64,000 bases of DNA from JBKPNJ01 sp963695705 (GTDB lineage: Bacteria; Actinomycetota; Actinomycetes; Propionibacteriales; Nocardioidaceae), in contig CAVOHB010000004.1 in NCBI GenBank assembly GCA_963695705.1, positions 372,001-436,000 of the forward strand, read 5' to 3'. The translations under genes and the position numbers were made by a program. The notes under the pieces are model-generated. The model had not been told where the DNA came from. It did not search any database and saw only the letters and a program-made list of their open reading frames with translations. The stretch's first letter is position 1; every line of letters begins with the position of its first letter. This document shows, piece after piece, positions 61,071 to 64,000 of the stretch.

Positions 61071-62156
61071 GTGACCTCGCGACCGTTGCCGCCCCAGCAG
61101 ACCAGCCGGCCCTTAGGGTTCGCTCCTTGGGTGAGGGGCCCAGAGTGGGAAACCCACCGCTATCGGCAGCCGGGCTGGCTGCTGTTGCCACTGAGGGCGT
61201 TCCTTGGGTTCACCTTCACATTTGCGGGGCTCCAGAAGCTGGCGAACCCGGACTTCTTCAACGCCAGCTCGCCGACGTCGGTCCAACATCAGATGAGCCT
61301 GCTAGCGGGCACGAGCCCGATCGGTCCGCTGGTCAGGCTGAGCCTGCACGCGGGGTTCCTTACCGGACTCCTGATCGCGGTTGCCGAGCTTGCTGTGGGC
61401 GTCGGCACGCTTCTCGGTCTCCAGGCGCGCTTCGCTGCTGCTGGGGGAGCGCTGCTCGCTCTCACGTTCTTTCTGACTGTGAGCTGGAGCACCACGCCGT
61501 ACTACTACGGGGCTGACATCGTGTTCCTATTCGCCTGGACGCCCTTCATCGTGACGGGGGCCGCCGGAGTGCTCTCGCTCGATGCTTGGCTCGCCGAGCG
61601 AGCGAGCTCGAGCGTCGTCACGAGCCGAGGACGGCTGGGCGTGCTCGACCAGCAGAAGGTCGCTGGTCAGCGCGAACGGCGCACGATCGTGATAGCGGGA
61701 GCGCTGACCCTCCTCGTCGGCGGGTTCACGGCCCTGGCTGGAAGGTTCGCCAACGGCGCTCCGGTCGCGGCGCGATCCGGAGGCCTGCCGCCGAAGCGCC
61801 CCGGTGTCGAAAGCCCGACCACTGCCACTACACCGCCCGGACGGACTCCGTCGGGAACCAGCGTCGGGCCGGTCACCGCGGTTCCCGTAGGGCAGGCTGC
61901 CCAGTTCAGTGACCCCGCGACCGGTCAGCCTGCCTGGATGGTCCGCCTCTCGCAGCAAGACTTCGCCGCGTTCAGCGCAGTCTGCACCCACGCGGGTTGC
62001 ATCGTGCAATACCAGGCGAACAGCCAAGAGTTCATCTGTCCCTGCCATGGCGGCGTCTACAACGCCCGCAACGGCCAGGTGCTGGGTGGCCCACCACCGA
62101 CGCCGCTCCCTTCGATCCCCGTTCAGATCTTGGACGGCGAGCTCTACGTCGTCTAG
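61071..62156 (+). CDS. DoxX/TQO-small-subunit domain fused to Rieske [2Fe-2S] domain
   Basis: A 361-residue membrane redox protein. Residues 35-175 are a DoxX-like four-helix bundle with LRAFLGFTFTFAGLQKL and AELAVGVGTLLGL. A fifth helix follows at about 205-222, then a Pro/Thr linker. The extracytoplasmic Rieske domain has CTHAGC (Cys305, His307) and CPCHGG (Cys323, His326) as cluster ligands, with Cys310 and Cys325 placed for the stabilising disulfide. Thiosulfate:quinone oxidoreductase uses DoxD-type subunits, so electron transfer to quinone from a sulfur or other donor is possible. The divergent two-component system probably controls it. GTG start without a clear ribosome site. Confidence 0.88.
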   Translation: MTSRPLPPQQTSRPLGFAPWVRGPEWETHRYRQPGWLLLPLRAFLGFTFTFAGLQKLANPDFFNASSPTSVQHQMSLLAGTSPIGPLVRLSLHAGFLTGLLIAVAELAVGVGTLLGLQARFAAAGGALLALTFFLTVSWSTTPYYYGADIVFLFAWTPFIVTGAAGVLSLDAWLAERASSSVVTSRGRLGVLDQQKVAGQRERRTIVIAGALTLLVGGFTALAGRFANGAPVAARSGGLPPKRPGVESPTTATTPPGRTPSGTSVGPVTAVPVGQAAQFSDPATGQPAWMVRLSQQDFAAFSAVCTHAGCIVQYQANSQEFICPCHGGVYNARNGQVLGGPPPTPLPSIPVQILDGELYVV

Positions 62157-62624
62157 ACCCGCCAGCACCGGCGTCACCGTCATCGGAAGCCGATCCAGCG
62201 TGATTCTGGGAGCTGGCGCTGGTTACCGAACGCGCGGACTTCACGCTGAGGCGGCTCATGCCAGCGAGAGGCGAGCTTCTCCGTCTTCTTCAGACTCAGA
62301 GCTTTCCACCAACGACTCGGATCGTTTTGCGGTGTGGGCGCTCCGGGGTGGACTCAAGAACGCTTCAGGAGGTTGCTCGTCCATTGGGTCAGGCGGACAC
62401 CGTGCCGTCGATCCCGCCCACCGTGTCGATGCGGCTGCGGATTCCGCCCTGCGCTTCGCGCCTACGTCCAGGCTTTAGCCCGAGAGCTCAGAGCCCACTA
62501 CACCGCCGACGCGGTGCCGACGTGTCTCGACCGTGCCGGCCGGGGCACCACGAACACGCCTGCCGAGCGGCGGGATGGGTTCGAATGCATGCCCCACGCC
62601 AGCCTCCGCCCCGGTGAGGCTCGT
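62157..62624. other. 468-bp interval without a supportable gene
   Basis: Both strands were read. Open frames exist on the plus strand (for example one containing ALRAYVQALARELRAHYTAD), but none has a ribosome site, a credible start or a recognisable family. The composition is less GC-rich than the core region. It looks like decayed accessory sequence. Confidence 0.5.
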
Positions 62625-63095
62625 CTAGCCGGACTCCAGGGAACGCTTCAGGGACTTCAGGGTGCGGGTGCGCTCCAGATTCGCCAGCAATGCTGCGCCA
62701 GGCTTCATGAACCTCATCCAGCCATAGAGCTCCCCGACGGCAACGTGGTGAACGACCGTTGCGGTCTCGTCTCCCTCCAGGGAGTACTCGGGCCGGGCCT
62801 GTGTCACCGCCGAGCCGAACCAGTGCAGAGTCTCCCGAAAGGCGACTCGCGTCGGCGGGGCGAACTCGGTCACTTCCCCAACGAAGGTGCCCATCCGCGT
62901 CGAATCGACATAGGTCGTCCCCTGCCGGATCGGGACCTCCGATGTCAGGCCGCACCGGCGGAACAGGCCGCTGCGGTGCATCCACCGCCCGTATCCCGGA
63001 AGATCCGCCAAGCGCTCGAAGACTTCGCTGACGGGTCGTTGGATCACTGTGTGCGACTCGAACCGGACGACGCTCCCAGCCACCGATGTCGCCAC
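62625..63095 (-). CDS. SRPBCC family (START-like) protein
   Basis: A protein of 156 residues with the polyketide-cyclase/START-like helix-grip fold. It has the opening strand VVRFESHTVIQRPVSEVFERLADLPGYGRWM, a middle with GTTYVDSTRMGTFVGEVTEFAPPTRVAF, and the long C-terminal helix LLANLERTRTLKSLKRSL. Such proteins bind hydrophobic ligands or act as cyclases or aromatases; the ligand is unknown. The GTG at 63095 with GGAG upstream is preferred; an ATG at 63125 adds codons with poor third-position GC. Confidence 0.82.
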   Translation of the reverse strand: MATSVAGSVVRFESHTVIQRPVSEVFERLADLPGYGRWMHRSGLFRRCGLTSEVPIRQGTTYVDSTRMGTFVGEVTEFAPPTRVAFRETLHWFGSAVTQARPEYSLEGDETATVVHHVAVGELYGWMRFMKPGAALLANLERTRTLKSLKRSLESG

Positions 63096-63310
63096 CTTCA
63101 CTCCAGATTGCCAATCACAGTACATGTGGACCTATCACGGTGCACCGCGTGGAGAAGCTCGATTCAACTGTTGCCCCTGCGACCACCGATGCTTCCGGTC
63201 CTGGTCTCTTGACATGTGTCGAGGACCGCCTGCGCTGGAGCTCCTCTCCTGCCTGTGTTCCGGCAGGAGGTGACCCGCGTGGACGGCTTCTCGTCACGCC
63301 GCCGAAACAG

Positions 63311-63550
63311 GAATACGCCTGCCACGAGCTGTTCGCAGATGACCTGGTGTGGCACGTTGCCGGTCGAAGTGTGATCGCGGGCGACTACGCGGGCAAGGAT
63401 CAGGTCTTCGGTTTCTTCGGCAGGCTGCAGGAGCTGAGCGAGGGCACGTCAGAGGTAGAGGTGCACGACCTGCTGGCGAACGACGAGCACGGCGTCGCGA
63501 TCGTGATCGAGTCGGCTACCCGCAACAGACGTAGCTATCAGGGACATGCG
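63311..63550 (+). pseudogene. Truncated SnoaL/NTF2-like protein remnant
   Basis: The frame reads CHELFADDLVWHVAGRSVIAGDYAG, KDQVFGFFGRL and VEVHDLLANDEHGVAIVIESATR. This is the core of a SnoaL-like protein (GDYAGKDQVFGFF is very typical). The usual closing strands are missing after RRSYQGHA, where the sequence meets the end of the next minus-strand gene. No proper start or ribosome site precedes it. It is most likely a remnant cut at both ends. Confidence 0.65.
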
Positions 63551-64000
63551 TCACCGCACCGTGAAGTCGGTATGCGCGAGGACGTCGTAGCCGTCGTCCT
63601 TGAGCAGGTAGGCGGTGTACCGTCCGGCCGGAAGCGGCCACGGGAGGCCGTTGACAGCGCCGTCGATGGTGGCCGATCCCGAGATCTGCGGCCCGATGTA
63701 GGTCCAGCCCAGATAGGAGTCGACGGCCGGGTCACCGCCGCGCCGAAAGACGGCGAGCCAGTCGTTCCGGTCGCCCGGCGCGTACGCCCATGACACAGCG
63801 ATGCCCTCGCCACGGCCGTAGGACCGTCGAGTCGTGCGCAGCGCCGTGGTCGTCCCCGGAGCCTTCAGCCAGAACGACATTCGGGCGTGAAGCGGGCCCT
63901 CGGGTCCGACCAGGCTGGCTTCGTACCCGCCGGGCGCGAGCGGCGCGGTGTCGATGTGCACCGTGCCGCCGCGGGCGGCCTGCACGGCTATCCTCGTTGC
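63551..64000 (-). CDS. C-terminal part of a protein ending in an Ig-like beta-sandwich domain (5' end outside window)
   Basis: The frame is open to the window edge. The 150 visible residues contain two beta-rich modules. The first has HIDTAPLAPGGYEASLVGPEGPL. The second has TTRRSYGRGEGIAVSWAYAPGDRNDWLAVFRRGGDPAVDSYLGWTYIG, then LPAGRYTAYLLKDDGYDVLAHTDFTVR at the end. The W-x-x-APG-x-x-x-DW pattern recurs at the C-termini of some secreted actinobacterial phosphatases and esterases. The catalytic part is outside the window, so no enzyme can be named. Confidence 0.65.
   Translation of the reverse strand, partial: ATRIAVQAARGGTVHIDTAPLAPGGYEASLVGPEGPLHARMSFWLKAPGTTTALRTTRRSYGRGEGIAVSWAYAPGDRNDWLAVFRRGGDPAVDSYLGWTYIGPQISGSATIDGAVNGLPWPLPAGRYTAYLLKDDGYDVLAHTDFTVR

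Noticed and set aside
62580..62640. GGTTCGAA resembling a tRNA T-loop
   Set aside because: The flanking bases do not pair as a T stem and no acceptor or anticodon arms can be built.

Overview
The window is about 64 kb of GC-rich actinobacterial (Actinomycetota) chromosome and contains the replication-origin region. The evidence is the codon usage, the many GTG/TTG starts, two perfect parS sites, and the conserved order parB-parA-rsmG-jag-yidC-yidD-rnpA-rpmH | dnaA-oriC-dnaN-gnd-recF-dciA-gyrB-gyrA-DUF3566-tRNA-Ile. The flanking block dnaB ... rplI-rpsR-ssb-rpsF ... femX-alr-like-GT87-PBP-padR-ino1-MFS-cca-DUF6049-murJ-sigM-rsmA-trxB-trxA-parB resembles the arrangement I recall from Streptomyces and related actinomycetes. 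The genus cannot be fixed from the sequence alone.

Layout. 0-4.8 kb: glycogen/sugar genes (end of glgC, pgm, an aldose epimerase), a DUF202 membrane protein and a MOSC protein. 4.8-10 kb: an accessory block with a four-gene minus-strand operon (VOC protein, unstudied ATP-grasp ligase, NTF2-like protein, response-regulator/flavoprotein fusion) plus DUF503, cupin and VOC genes. 10-14 kb: EamA transporter, CorA and the replicative helicase DnaB, with a repeat-rich gene-free stretch behind dnaB. 14.5-17 kb: the rpsF-ssb-rpsR-rplI operon. 17-24 kb: endonuclease IV, a FemX-type peptidoglycan branching enzyme, an alanine-racemase-fold protein, a GT87 mannosyltransferase and a class A PBP. 24-29 kb: a PadR regulator with a visible operator, inositol-phosphate synthase, an MFS permease and the CCA-adding enzyme. 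29-37.4 kb: the cell-envelope and redox run DUF6049-MurJ-pseudokinase-SigM-anti-SigM-TrxB-TrxA. 37.4-46 kb: GNAT, an aminotransferase, a D-Ala-D-Ala-ligase-like enzyme, then the ParB-to-L34 minus-strand cluster. 46.4-58.4 kb: dnaA, oriC and the plus-strand replication operon. 58.4-64 kb: an accessory area with gene remnants, a two-component system divergent from a DoxX-Rieske fusion, an SRPBCC protein and a truncated C-terminal domain protein.

How the genes work together. The core is initiation and elongation of replication (DnaA, DnaN, DnaB, DciA, gyrase, SSB, RecF), chromosome segregation (ParA, ParB, parS), and envelope growth (YidC, MurJ and its pseudokinase partner, PBP, FemX, GT87, inositol lipid precursor synthesis). 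Envelope/redox stress control is supplied by SigM/anti-SigM and thioredoxin.

The main oddities are single-base frameshifts in gyrA and in the MurJ-associated pseudokinase, the latter running in frame into sigM. There are also a frameshifted small membrane-protein gene beside tRNA-Ile, acidic tandem-repeat tails on both ParB and ParA, both parS sites encoding the same VSRET peptide inside genes, an array of ribosome-binding-site-like 17-bp repeats in front of dnaB, and a 48-bp near-palindrome after pgm.
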